Notes: a model not told the origin generated them from the sequence alone. Numbered from the stretch's first letter, positions 35,642-43,444 are shown. The stretch is DNA of 64,000 bases from Bin87 sp965220055 (GCA_965220055.1 CBDCPE010000004.1:3534001-3598000); one strand, 5' to 3'. A program made the numbers and translations.

Positions 35642-36674
35642 CTTCGATTACATCCTGCCCCAGGAGCGCATCGCGCAGACTCCGGTGGAACCCAGGGATG
35701 CCTCTCGGCTCCTGGTCCTAAACCGCGATCAGCCAAACGGTTGGCTCGAGCACCGCAGTTTCCGCGACCTGACCGAATACCTACGTCCTGGCGACCTGAT
35801 GGTCTTCAACCGGAGCAGAGTGATACCGGCCCGGTTGTACGGCACGGAGACCCGATCCGGCGCCCGCGTCGAGGTGTTATTGGTCCGCCGCCAGGAACCG
35901 GGAGTTTGGCAGGCCCTGGGGCGCCCCGGTCGCCGGCTGCGGGAGGGCGCACGGGTAACGGTGGAAGCGGACGACGGGTCCAGTTCAGCGCAGCTCCAAA
36001 TCCTCGCCGCCCAGGAGAACGGTCTGCGCCTGGTGCGCGTCAGCGACGAATCCGCCCTGGACCGCTTGGGCGAACTGCCGCTGCCTCCCTACATTAAGGA
36101 GACGCCCGACGACCCGGACCGGTATCAGACCGTCTACGCCGACACACCTGGAAGCGTGGCAGCGCCCACGGCCGGACTGCACTTCACCGAACCGCTGCTC
36201 GACCTCATTCGCTCCCACGGAGTGACCACCGCATGGGTCACCCTCCACGTTGGCCTTGATACCTTTCGGCCGGTCCACGGCGAAGACATCGCCGAGCATA
36301 AGATCCACACCGAATGGTTTGAGCTTCCCCAAGACACGGCGGAGGCTATCAACGCCGCGCGGCGGCGCGGTGGCCGAATCGTCGCCGTCGGCACCACCAC
36401 CGTCCGCACCCTGGAACACGTGGGCCACAATGCCCGCCTAGACGGAGCACGTGAAATCCACGCGGCTACGGGAGACGCTGACCTGTTCATCCTTCCCGGC
36501 CACCGGTTCCGGTTGGTGGACGCCATGATCACCAACTTCCACCTGCCCCGTTCCACCCTGCTGATGCTGGTGTCCGCCTTCGCGGGCCGGGAGCGCATTC
36601 TCGCCGCCTACGAAGAGGCGATCCGTCGCGAGTACCGGTTCTATTCATTCGGCGACGCGATGCTGCTGCTTTAG
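35628..36674 (+). CDS. queA: S-adenosylmethionine:tRNA ribosyltransferase-isomerase
   Basis: A 348-residue QueA that adds the epoxycyclopentane ring to preQ1 in tRNA, making epoxyqueuosine. Family motifs: MRTGDFDYILPQERIAQTPVEPRDASRLL, LRPGDLMVFNRSRVIPARLYG, VRRQEPGVWQALGRPGRR, TPGSVAAPTAGLHFTEPLL, WVTLHVGLDTFRPV, and VDAMITNFHLPRSTLLMLVSAFAGRERIL. Full length. Starts inside folD. Confidence 0.96.
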   Translation: MRTGDFDYILPQERIAQTPVEPRDASRLLVLNRDQPNGWLEHRSFRDLTEYLRPGDLMVFNRSRVIPARLYGTETRSGARVEVLLVRRQEPGVWQALGRPGRRLREGARVTVEADDGSSSAQLQILAAQENGLRLVRVSDESALDRLGELPLPPYIKETPDDPDRYQTVYADTPGSVAAPTAGLHFTEPLLDLIRSHGVTTAWVTLHVGLDTFRPVHGEDIAEHKIHTEWFELPQDTAEAINAARRRGGRIVAVGTTTVRTLEHVGHNARLDGAREIHAATGDADLFILPGHRFRLVDAMITNFHLPRSTLLMLVSAFAGRERILAAYEEAIRREYRFYSFGDAMLLL

Positions 36675-36744
36675 CGTCGCCGCTTACCCTTCGGTGAAAT
36701 TCGGCCACCGTCGGGGCCGTGAACCCGGTTGACGGGTTGGCGGT

Positions 36745-37326
36745 CTAGCCCTCGCGGTCGTGCCCCAACAGCGCCGCCACGATCTCCGGAGCCACGGCGT
36801 CGACCCGCGACTCGATGGCCGCCGTGTCGAGAGCCGCTACCGGATGCTGTAGGTAAACCGACCCTGCGTAGTCGGGGCGACCCAGCGATACGATATGCTG
36901 CTCGGCCGCTGACCGAAACGCCTGCGTGTGCACCACCACAGTCCGCACTCCCCGGTCTTCCAGTTCCACCGCATCGCGCAAACTGCGCGCTACGCAGCTC
37001 CCTCAATCCCCCACCGCTGTTACCACGAAGTCACACTCCGCCAGCTCGCCAATGATCTCGGGCGCGGCCGGAGCCGAAAACACCCACTTGGATCGCACCA
37101 GCGAGTCGGTCATCCCGTAACCATCCGCCAGCCGCTGTCGGATCGCCTCCAGGATCACGTCGGCGTTGCCCTTGCGGTTGTCGAGGAATCCTCCCTTCAA
37201 ACCCTCCAGGGTTTCCAACGCGGCCGTCGGCCGGCGCTCCGGCTCTTCCTGACGGTCGGTGGGATCCACCAATCCCAACGCCGCCACTCGCTCCGCCAGG
37301 TCGGACCCGCTATCAATCATGGTCAT
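36745..37326 (-). CDS. UGSC-family selenoprotein (in-frame UGA read as Sec108)
   Basis: Two same-frame segments separated only by TGA (37005-37003) form one 193-residue protein. The first 107 codons (MTMIDSGSDLAERVAALG ... GFLDNRKGNADVILEAIRQRLADGYG ... CDFVVTAVGD) are followed by UGA, then GSCVARSLRDAVELEDRGVRTVVVHTQAF to a TAA-type end at 36745. The junction reads G-D-U-G-S-C, the motif after which the UGSC (seleno)protein family is named, in its expected context. A bacterial SECIS-like hairpin follows the UGA. AAGGA precedes the ATG. The partner gene lies 39 nt upstream on the same strand. Enzyme activity of UGSC proteins is unknown; a thiol/selenol redox site Sec-x-x-Cys is likely. The host must have selA, selB and tRNA-Sec elsewhere. 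Confidence 0.9.
36975..36989 (-). promoter_or_regulatory. bacterial SECIS-like hairpin after the UGA
   Basis: On the minus strand CGCGC-AGTTT-GCGCG: a perfect 5-bp stem with a 5-nt loop, whose loop begins 19 nt after the UGA and has G at loop position 2. Distance (16-37 nt) and an early loop G agree with the bacterial SECIS consensus. A competing stem GAGCTGCG/CGCAGTTT starts 2 nt after the UGA. Confidence 0.6.
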
Positions 37327-37365
37327 GGTTTGATCCTTCTGAAATTGCGTATTTGCGAATGCGGA

Positions 37366-38409
37366 CTACCCGTTCACTCGCACGGGGGCGTAGGTAATCC
37401 TCGAGCCCCAGCCTGGGATATACACCGAGTGCCGGCCCGGCCCGCCGGCCACCATTATATGGATGTCCTCCGCCCGCCGCACCACCGGCACCATCGCATC
37501 GTCGTCTTCCCGGTCGATCCAGCGTGGCCACAGGGTGTTGCGATGGGCGTGTCGGCCATGGATACCGCCGAGCTTCAGTATCGACAGAGGCTGCCGGGCC
37601 AGCTCGTACAAGTACGACCCCACATCGTTCTTGCTCCACCCTGCGCTGGCGATGATGCTGGCGTGCTCGGGCCCCAGCACCAGCAGCACGTCACCCATCA
37701 CGTGGATGTTATTGCAGCCCGGGATGGCCATGGACATCGCGAAGGTGGTGAGCAAATCTTTGGGATTATCCGCGCCGTGGTTGTTCAGGTTATGCGGGGC
37801 CTCCGCCGGATGCACCGTGACCACCGATTCGTGCGCGCGAAATCCGCGGTCCACATGGTACGGCTCCCAGGGATTTTCGGCTTCGTTCTCCGCGATGCAG
37901 TAGGTGTACTTGCCGGGGTGACCAAAAGTCGCCCGATCCTCGTCACCCGGCAGCGCGCCGCCCAGGTTTGTCAACGCCAGCTTCACCGCCCGCCCGATGG
38001 TCGCGTTGGCCCGGTTTCCCTGGCCGAAACAGTTGCCGCCGGAATTCATCCCCAATTCGCCGGCGATCGGCCCGTTCACCACCACCAACGGCGTGGCGAT
38101 ATGCGTCGAGCATTGCACGGAAGCCAGGTTGAACCGGGGCAGCAGCAGCGCCTCAATCGCCGCGATGACCACCGGGAAGTGCTCCGGCAAACACCCGGCC
38201 ATCACCGCGTTGGCCGCCAGCTTTTCCACGGTTGCGCGACCGCCCCGGGGTGGTATCTCCCCCACCAGCTCCAGCGCCGACCGGCCCGATGCCTCCACGA
38301 AGGCCCGCACCCGCTCCACCGTCGGCGGGACGATGGGAAGGCCGTCGGTCCAACCGGCCTCGTAGGCCAGCGCCATCGCCTCGTCATAACCGCGGTCCAG
38401 TGTCGTCAT
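37366..38409 (-). CDS. UGSC-associated partner protein
   Basis: A 347-residue protein, MTTLDRGYDEAMALAYEAGWTDGLPIVPPT at the N-terminus. In my knowledge this family is regularly found beside UGSC genes; no enzyme activity is established. Visible conserved patches are GGRATVEKLAANAVMAGCLPEHFPV, VQCSTHIATPLVVVNGPIA, GMNSGGNCFGQGNRANATIGRA, HPGKYTYCIAENEAENPW and GCNNIHVMGDVLLVLGPEHA. Several conserved Cys, His and Gly suggest an enzyme rather than a scaffold. Its ATG overlaps the stop of the retropepsin gene (ATGA), and UGSC follows 39 nt downstream, so the three form one operon. Confidence 0.8.
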   Translation of the reverse strand: MTTLDRGYDEAMALAYEAGWTDGLPIVPPTVERVRAFVEASGRSALELVGEIPPRGGRATVEKLAANAVMAGCLPEHFPVVIAAIEALLLPRFNLASVQCSTHIATPLVVVNGPIAGELGMNSGGNCFGQGNRANATIGRAVKLALTNLGGALPGDEDRATFGHPGKYTYCIAENEAENPWEPYHVDRGFRAHESVVTVHPAEAPHNLNNHGADNPKDLLTTFAMSMAIPGCNNIHVMGDVLLVLGPEHASIIASAGWSKNDVGSYLYELARQPLSILKLGGIHGRHAHRNTLWPRWIDREDDDAMVPVVRRAEDIHIMVAGGPGRHSVYIPGWGSRITYAPVRVNG

Positions 38410-38777
38410 TCTCCGGCCTCAATGCTCAACAGCATCATGTCATCGGGGATCAGTCTCTGCCGCAAGGGATCCACAACGAATGCCAGCTCCTCGATGGTGG
38501 TGGCCCCCATCAGGTATCGCCCTTCAGGGCCAAACGCGACGCTGGCTTCACCGTCGCGGCCGGTGGTTTCGAACAACGCCATGCCGGTGCGATATTCGAT
38601 CGTTTCGTCGTTAGCCAGCCGAAACCGCCGCGTACGGACTGGCTCGATGCCCAGCCGTTCCAATAGACTTGCCGGCATCACCGAGATGGTAGCGGCAGTA
38701 TCGACCACTGCCGAAACCGTTTCGCCGATCAGGGTATCGCGATTCTTCACGATTAATTCGACGTTGAAAATACCCAT
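38406..38777 (-). CDS. retropepsin-like aspartic protease, copy A (DTG changed to DTA)
   Basis: A 123-residue single-domain retropepsin-like (clan AA) protein: VELIVKNRDTLIGETVSAVVDTAATISVMPASLLERLGI, then GPEGRYLMGATTIEELAFVVDPLRQRLIP, where the hydrophobic-hydrophobic-Gly element (YLMGATTIE) is in place. Such proteins act as dimers with one catalytic Asp each. In this copy the catalytic Asp-Thr-Gly reads Asp-Thr-Ala, which may reduce or abolish activity. The gene overlaps the UGSC partner gene by 4 nt. A better conserved copy B lies about 1.4 kb upstream. Confidence 0.75.
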   Translation of the reverse strand: MGIFNVELIVKNRDTLIGETVSAVVDTAATISVMPASLLERLGIEPVRTRRFRLANDETIEYRTGMALFETTGRDGEASVAFGPEGRYLMGATTIEELAFVVDPLRQRLIPDDMMLLSIEAGE

Positions 38778-38839
38778 ATCAAATTGCCTCTAACAACCGG
38801 TTCACATCATGATGCGCCGCTTTGGCCTCCGGTAAATCC
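38778..38839 (-). repeat. retropepsin leader repeat, copy A
   Basis: About 62 bp immediately 5' of retropepsin A, containing GATTTACCGGAGGCCAAAG and GCGGCGCATCATGATG on the minus strand. Near-identical leaders precede copies B (40157-40220) and C (41909-41970), but the DNA 5' of them differs between C and A/B. Confidence 0.8.
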
Positions 38840-38970
38840 AAACTGCGCCGACCGCCCCGACGCCTCAACAAATCCCCGCACCCGCTCGGCCGTCGGCGGC
38901 ACAATGGGGAGACCGTCAGTCCAGCCGGCCTCGTAGGCCAGCGCCATCGCGTCCTGGTAGAGTTCGTTAC
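38840..38970 (-). pseudogene. N-terminal fragment of the UGSC partner gene (copy 2)
   Basis: In the minus frame it reads NELYQDAMALAYEAGW, TDGLPIVPPTAERVRGFVEASGRSA, matching residues about 6-45 of the intact partner, then runs into the retropepsin leader. Its 5' end is cut by the IS5-type element. Confidence 0.75.
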
Positions 38971-38972
38971 TA

Positions 38973-39779
38973 GGTTCTGTTGACATTTGGTTATAATAGA
39001 ACTATGTCAAGACTTAGGCTCTCAACAAATCAGTGGACCAGGATTCTCCAGTTCTTGCGCAGTCGTACCGACTTGTACGTTGGTCAGGAAGCGGAATGCC
39101 AGCGTTTCATCGAGGCGGTGCTGTGGGTGAACCGTTCCGGTGCCCAGTGGCGGCTCCTCCCGTCCGAGTATGGAAACTGGAACAGCGTGTACAAAAGGTT
39201 TGCCCGCTGGGCCGACCGGGGTATCTGGGAACTGATGCATCAGCATTTCGCCGCCGACCCGGATCTGGAATGCCTCATCATCGACAGCACCGTGGTCCGG
39301 GCCCATCCCTGCGCCGCCGGAGCGCCCCCCAAAAAGGTGGCCAGGCAGCCCAGGCCCTGGGCCGGAGCCGCGGCGGGTTTAGCACCAAGGTCCACGTGAG
39401 CGTGGATGCCTTGGGTAATCCCTTGCGGTTCATCCTGACTGGGGGACAACAGCATGACATCACTCAGGCCGATGCTCTGATCGCCGATTATGCCGGAGAG
39501 TACGTGATTGCCGACAAGGGATATGATTCCCAGGAGTTTCGTCAGCATATCCTGGAACGGGGCCTGCGTCCGGTCATACCTCCACGCTCCAACCGCAAGG
39601 AACCCCAAGCCTACGATGCTTACCTGTACCGAGAGCGTCACTTGGTGGAATGCTTCATCAACAAGATAAAGCACTATCGCCGGGTATTTTCCCGGTTTGA
39701 GAAGCTGGACACCAGATACCTGGGCTTCCTTCAATTTACCGCTGCCCTCATTTGGTTACGGTGAAATGTCAACACAGCC
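38973..39779 (+). mobile_element. IS5-family (IS427-type) element with CTAG target duplication
   Basis: Ends GGTTCTGTTGACATTT (38973-38988) and AAATGTCAACACAGCC (39764-39779) are inverted repeats with one or two mismatches; CTAG flanks both sides (38970-38973, 39779-39782). Inserted at the boundary between retropepsin B and the partner-gene fragment; the duplicated CTAG supplies retropepsin B's TAG. Confidence 0.88.
39004..39767 (+). CDS. IS5/IS427-type transposase made by -1 frameshift
   Basis: ORF1 (MSRLRLSTNQWTRILQFL ... WRLLPSEYGNWNSVYKRFARW ... CLIIDSTVVRAHPCAAG) carries the N-terminal DUF4096-like region and the first catalytic Asp (LIIDST). A slippery CCCCCCAAAAAGG (A run at 39331-39335) allows -1 slippage into ORF2 (GGFSTKVHVSVDALGNPL ... 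VIADKGYDSQEF with the second Asp ... RHLVECFINKIKHYRRVFSRFE with the Glu). This split and A-rich slip site is the normal mode for IS427-group elements, so the element looks intact. Confidence 0.85.
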
Positions 39780-40156
39780 TAGCAGAGTTCGTCACCATCA
39801 CCCCGCATCAAGAGACCGACTTCGGGGATCAACTGCTGGTTAATCGGATCGACGATAAGCAACAGGGTCTCCAGCGTAGTTGCTCCAAGCAGATAGATGT
39901 TTTCAGGGCCGAAGACAACCATGGCTTCACCGTCAATACCATCTATTTGAAAGAAGGCCATCCCGGTTTGCCGTTCCTCAACCTGGCTGCTGGCCAGCCG
40001 GAGCCTTCGCGATCTGGTCGCTGCGATACCCAGCCGGCGTAGCAAGCTTGCTGGCATCACCGAAAAGGTAGCACCGGTATCCACCAGAGCCTCAACCGTT
40101 TCCCTGGCCGCGGTACCCGGATTGCCTACAGTCAATTCAACCCTAAACGTACCCAT
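39779..40156 (-). CDS. retropepsin-like aspartic protease, copy B
   Basis: A 125-residue paralogue of copy A with an intact active-site triplet: ARETVEALVDTGATFSVMPASLLRRLGI, later YLLGATTLETLLLIVDPINQQLIP. Start MGTFRVELTVGNPG is preceded by GAGGCGAGTTGGT. The natural end is lost: the last codons (DELC) run into the CTAG of the IS5-type element, which provides the stop, but all protease-fold parts remain. Upstream is a fragment of the UGSC partner gene joined through the leader repeat. Confidence 0.75.
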   Translation of the reverse strand: MGTFRVELTVGNPGTAARETVEALVDTGATFSVMPASLLRRLGIAATRSRRLRLASSQVEERQTGMAFFQIDGIDGEAMVVFGPENIYLLGATTLETLLLIVDPINQQLIPEVGLLMRGDGDELC

Positions 40157-40220
40157 ACCAACTCGCCTCTAACAACCGGGTTGCACCATGATGCGCCGCT
40201 TTGGCCTCCGGTAAATCCAA
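40157..40220 (-). repeat. retropepsin leader repeat, copy B
   Basis: Same leader as at 38778-38839; includes GGATTTACCGGAGGCC, GCGGCGCATCATGGTG and AACCCGGTTGTTAGAGG. Confidence 0.8.
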
Positions 40221-40340
40221 ACTGCGCCGACCGCCCCGAAGCCTCCACAAAACCCCGCACCCGCTCCACCGTCGGCGGCACAATGGGCAGGCCGTCGGTC
40301 CAGCCGGCCTCGTAGGCCAGAGACTGCACTTCAGCCTAAC
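40221..40340 (-). pseudogene. N-terminal fragment of the UGSC partner gene (copy 3)
   Basis: Reads LAYEAGWTDGLPIVPPT, VERVRGFVEASGRSA in the minus frame, as in the intact partner, then enters the leader repeat. The initiating region is degenerate (a TAG lies just upstream in the partner's frame). Confidence 0.7.
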
Positions 40341-40365
40341 CGTTGTCCAGATCGATCATCACGCG

Positions 40366-40821
40366 CTACTTTGCCAATTCTCTGAGGTGTGGTCCAAAGA
40401 CACGTTTGAATGCAAGGAGGCGTTCAATCATCCAAGACTGCATTTCCGGCCATGTGTCCTGCGGGTCGTCAATGTCGCCGTGCCTCACATCTGAAATGAT
40501 GCACCGCCGTCGGCCTCCCACATAGTCCCAATCCAACGTGGCCGAAATATCAGATTCGATAGATTGCCGGCGTTGCGACAGTGTATCGAACAACCACCTG
40601 TTCCAATCGGCGTCATCACGGTCGATTACGAGCCTCACAGCAGGATTCTTGCCCCGGACAAAGGCGATTCGGAAAAGAATGCCGCGCAAGTCCGAACTGA
40701 AGCCGTACCATCTTCCTCCGTCGCCCCTTTCGACATCGGCGAGCCAGTGTTCTACATGCAAGGTATCGAGAGGGGTTCGGAAAAATTCGTCATACCGTTG
40801 CTCCCTTTCCGAAATGGCCAT
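40366..40821 (-). CDS. DUF4268 domain protein
   Basis: A 151-residue protein resembling the DUF4268 domain, often the C-terminal partner of PD-(D/E)XK nuclease-like domains: YDEFFRTPLDTLHVEHWLADVE, RWYGFSSDLRGILFRIAFVRGKNPAVRLVID, FDTLSQRRQSIESDIS, and DWDYVGGRRRCIISDV. MAISEREQRYDEFF gives a natural start. A detached N-terminal nuclease fragment of the kind usually fused to DUF4268 lies at 41971-42089, so the two may be pieces of related, rearranged genes. Function unknown; restriction-like activity is possible. Confidence 0.6.
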   Translation of the reverse strand: MAISEREQRYDEFFRTPLDTLHVEHWLADVERGDGGRWYGFSSDLRGILFRIAFVRGKNPAVRLVIDRDDADWNRWLFDTLSQRRQSIESDISATLDWDYVGGRRRCIISDVRHGDIDDPQDTWPEMQSWMIERLLAFKRVFGPHLRELAK

Positions 40822-40857
40822 TGTGTCTCCCGCATCCCTGGAGGGTGCCGCTTGCCG

Positions 40858-41255
40858 TTACCGCCCCGCCGACTTTGGTTCTTCCACTACAACCTCGCCG
40901 CCCTCCCACCAATCGATGGTCAGGCGACTGCCGGTCAAAAGCTCGGTGCCAATCATCGGGGGACTATCCATCAACAGCACGCGAACATCCAGCGGTTGAC
41001 CATGCCACAGCGGCGCGCGGTGTAGGCTTGTGTCTCAATATTCTGCCCATCGGCCAAGGTCACTTGCCGCCTTCCCGCACTCTCAAGGCTCAGTTCATGA
41101 ACAACTGATTGCGGCAATGCCAAGATTCCGGTAAATCCAGTGTCCACCACTACTGCCAAGGTCTCGAATAGTAGATTCGCGCCGGCTATGTCAATGCTGA
41201 CCCGGGCTTCAAGAACGGATTGATTCACTTGGGACTCGACCTGACCCCTAATCAT
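40858..41255 (-). pseudogene. retropepsin-like aspartic protease, copy D (frameshifted)
   Basis: MIRGQVESQVNQSVLEARVSID, then LAVVVDTGFTGILALPQSVV with the DTG active site, up to IETQAYTARR. At about 41010 the frame breaks, and the C-terminus continues in another frame as WHGQPLDVRVLLMDSPPMIGTELL (hydrophobic-Gly element MIGTELL) and ends at TAA 40858-40860. A one-base deletion or two-base insertion explains it. Belongs to a different clan AA subfamily from copies A-C. Its start overlaps the upstream gene's end by 8 nt. Confidence 0.72.
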
Positions 41256-41553
41256 TGGTTCGGTCCCGACGCGAAGCCAGGTAATCTGTGGTTCCCCGGA
41301 AGCCAAACTTCGCCGCAATGTAACGCTCGCTCCCGACCATCTCAGCCCACGTGCAGGCATCAGGACGCCGCTTCAGCAGGCGCTTGGTAAGTTCCACGTC
41401 GCTGTGCAGCCCCGCACATTCCCCCACCTCATAGTCGCCGCTGTGAATGTCGATGACTACCAACTTGCCCCAATGCTTGGCTTCCATTTCCTCTCGGATG
41501 CCCTCGTAGATTTTCTGACCGATAGCAGCAACTTCTTCACCGGTTATTTCCAT
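41248..41553 (-). CDS. hypothetical 101-residue protein coupled to retropepsin D
   Basis: MEITGEEVAAIGQKIYEGIREEMEAKHWGKLVVIDIHSGDYEVGE..., a soluble protein with a 'GKLVVIDIHSGDYEVG' strand pair and YIAAKFGFRGTTDY. Small proteins of this look often precede clan AA protease genes and may be antitoxin-like, but I do not recognise a named family. Good ribosome binding site (GGAGGAG) upstream and 8-nt overlap with the protease gene. Confidence 0.6.
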   Translation of the reverse strand: MEITGEEVAAIGQKIYEGIREEMEAKHWGKLVVIDIHSGDYEVGECAGLHSDVELTKRLLKRRPDACTWAEMVGSERYIAAKFGFRGTTDYLASRRDRTND

Positions 41554-41707
41554 AACTTTTACTCCTCCTCACATCGGCACATTGGCCCGAGGTGGCGGGG
41601 TAATTCACGCACGCACACTTTCGTAAAACAGGACGTAATCCCCTAAATTCCAAAATCCGGCAAATCCTGATTCTGACGATTTCCATACGAGGAATAGGCG
41701 CCAAGAC

Positions 41708-41908
41708 CTAATAAACCTTGTATTCCTCCAGCACCGCCGCATCCAGGTGCAGCCCCATCCCCGGTTCCGCCGGCGCGATGCCCAGCCGTTCCAATAGACT
41801 TGCCGCCTTCACCGAGATGGTAGCGGCAGTGGTCGATACTGCGGATACCGTTTCACCAATCAGGGTATCGCGATTCATCACGGTGAATTCGACGTTGAAA
41901 ATACCCGT
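41708..41908 (-). pseudogene. chimera: retropepsin N-part fused to an enolase-superfamily C-terminus
   Basis: Minus frame from the leader reads retropepsin-like sequence (NRDTLIGETVSAVSTTAATISV, KAASLLERLGI) with the catalytic DT lost, then changes without a stop into PAEPGMGLHLDAAVLEEYKVY and TAG at 41708-41710. The latter resembles the last residues of mandelate racemase/muconate lactonizing enzymes (PxGPGLGxELxxxVLxxY). A recombination product with no expected function; a small indel is also present. Confidence 0.55.
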
Positions 41909-41970
41909 ACCAACTCGCCTCTGACAACCGGGTCACACCATGATGCGCCGCTTTGGCCTCCGGTAAATCC
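41909..41970 (-). repeat. retropepsin leader repeat, copy C
   Basis: Same leader as copies A and B, here joined on its 5' side to a nuclease-like N-terminus instead of the UGSC partner. The retropepsin start codon is ACG instead of ATG. Confidence 0.75.
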
Positions 41971-42089
41971 AGCCCCAGCGCCTCGCCCAACTTGTCCAGG
42001 TTTTTCGCTAACCACGGCGTGAAATCCTGCGCTTCATGCGGCCAGACTTCCCGCAAATCGACTTGTTCAATGACTCCCAAATCCGCCAT
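41971..42089 (-). pseudogene. N-terminal fragment of a DUF4268-type nuclease
   Basis: MADLGVIEQVDLREVWPHEAQDFTPWLAKNLDKLGEALGLDL, matching the N-terminus of PD-(D/E)XK (NucS/DUF91-like) plus DUF4268 proteins ('DLREVWPxEAxDFTPWLAxN'). It is cut after about 43 residues by the retropepsin leader. Confidence 0.6.
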
Positions 42090-42116
42090 TTATTTATTGC
42101 TCCGCTCCAGTTGCTC

Positions 42117-42983
42117 TAAGAACCTGTCTACGATCTCTGAAATAGGTTAAGTTGAGACTATTATCAGGGGAGGGGTAATCATGTCTCATTCCTATCCCAG
42201 CGACATCAGCCGGAAGCAATTCGCCCGGATTCTGCCGACGTTGGAGTCGGCTCGCCGCCGGACCAAACCCCGCACCGTGGACTTGTATGACGTTTGCTGC
42301 GGCGTGCTGTACCTCTTGAAAAGCGGGTGCCAGTGGCGAATGCTGCCTGCGGACTTCCCCAATTGGCGCACTTGCTACCAGTATTTCCGGCAATGGAGCG
42401 AGCAGCCTGGCCCGGCGAAAGAATCCATTCTGGAGCAAGTCCTAAAAAAATCGGTTGGCGCGGTCCGGCAAAGCAATGGACGGAAAGAGCAGACCAGCTT
42501 CTGCATCGTGGACTCCCAGAGCGTCAAGAACACGGACAGTGCCGATAGCAAGGGCTATGACGCGGGCAAGAAGGTGTCCGGAATCAAGCGTCACATCGCG
42601 GTGGACACGCAAGGATTGCCCCATGCGATACCTGTGACTACCGCCAATGTTGCCGACCGGGCTGGGGCTTTGGCGATGTTTGACGAAAACCGGGCCGACC
42701 TCAGCCAGGTCCAGAAGGTGCTGGTCGACGGGGGTTACACCGGGAAGCCCTTTGCCGCCGCGGTGCAAAGCCGGTTGGGAGCCGCAGTGGCAGTCGTGAA
42801 ACGCAACGAACTGCACACCTTAGTGGTGCTTCCAAAGCGATGGGTGGTGGAACGATCTTTCGCCTGGCTGGAAAAGTGCCGCCGACTCTGGAAGAACTGT
42901 GAAAGGAAGCTCAATACCAGCCTGCAAATGGCGGTGCTTGCCTTCATGGTGCTAATCCGCAAAAGATCGTAGACAGGCTCTTA
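42117..42983 (+). mobile_element. IS5-family element with 20-bp inverted repeats
   Basis: TAAGAACCTGTCTACGATCT (42117-42136) and AGATCGTAGACAGGCTCTTA (42964-42983) are inverted with one mismatch. One intact transposase inside. Confidence 0.9.
42181..42972 (+). CDS. IS5-family transposase, single ORF
   Basis: A 263-residue DDE transposase: SRKQFARILPTLESARRRTKPRTVDLYDVCCGVLYLLKSGCQWRMLP (DUF4096-like N-terminus), FCIVDSQSVKNTD (first Asp), VLVDGGYTGKPF (second Asp) and PKRWVVERSFAWLEKCRRLWKNCER (Glu with the IS5 YREK-like signature). No frameshift. Likely functional. Confidence 0.93.
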   Translation: MSHSYPSDISRKQFARILPTLESARRRTKPRTVDLYDVCCGVLYLLKSGCQWRMLPADFPNWRTCYQYFRQWSEQPGPAKESILEQVLKKSVGAVRQSNGRKEQTSFCIVDSQSVKNTDSADSKGYDAGKKVSGIKRHIAVDTQGLPHAIPVTTANVADRAGALAMFDENRADLSQVQKVLVDGGYTGKPFAAAVQSRLGAAVAVVKRNELHTLVVLPKRWVVERSFAWLEKCRRLWKNCERKLNTSLQMAVLAFMVLIRKRS

Positions 42984-43444
42984 GAGGAAAATGCGGGTCT
43001 CGCCGGATTCGCACGAATTACGGTGACGGTAAGGCTCGCGTGCCGCCAGTCGCAGGCCGCCCAACGGCGGAGTGGGTTCGGTTTCCGGCGGTGCGGGCAT
43101 CTGATCAGAGTGCGTAGTCGCGATCCGGGACGGCACCACGTTCTTCACCATGAGTCCCGACCGCTCGACATGTCCTGCAGTATCGAACGCTGGTACAGCC
43201 TTGACCCGAATCCACTGAACCGAGTGTTGGGGGCACTGTAACGGGTCATTACAGGGATGGAGACGCGATCGTCCGGGCGGATGGCGCCGGTAGTGGGCCT
43301 GTTGTCGGCGCAGAGAGCCGCGCATGGAGTGACCGAAGGCAGCAAGGAACTCTCGCTGGCCCAGGTGTACGGCGCGAGTTGGAGAGAGCTTTGACTGGAT
43401 GGCGGATGAGGGCGAGGGTGGTGGGCCGGTTGCCGGTGCCGCGG

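Noticed and set aside
38406..40156. Retropepsin genes as remains of a retroelement
   Set aside because: No reverse transcriptase, integrase of retroviral type, or LTR nearby; single-domain clan AA proteins are common in bacteria and archaea.
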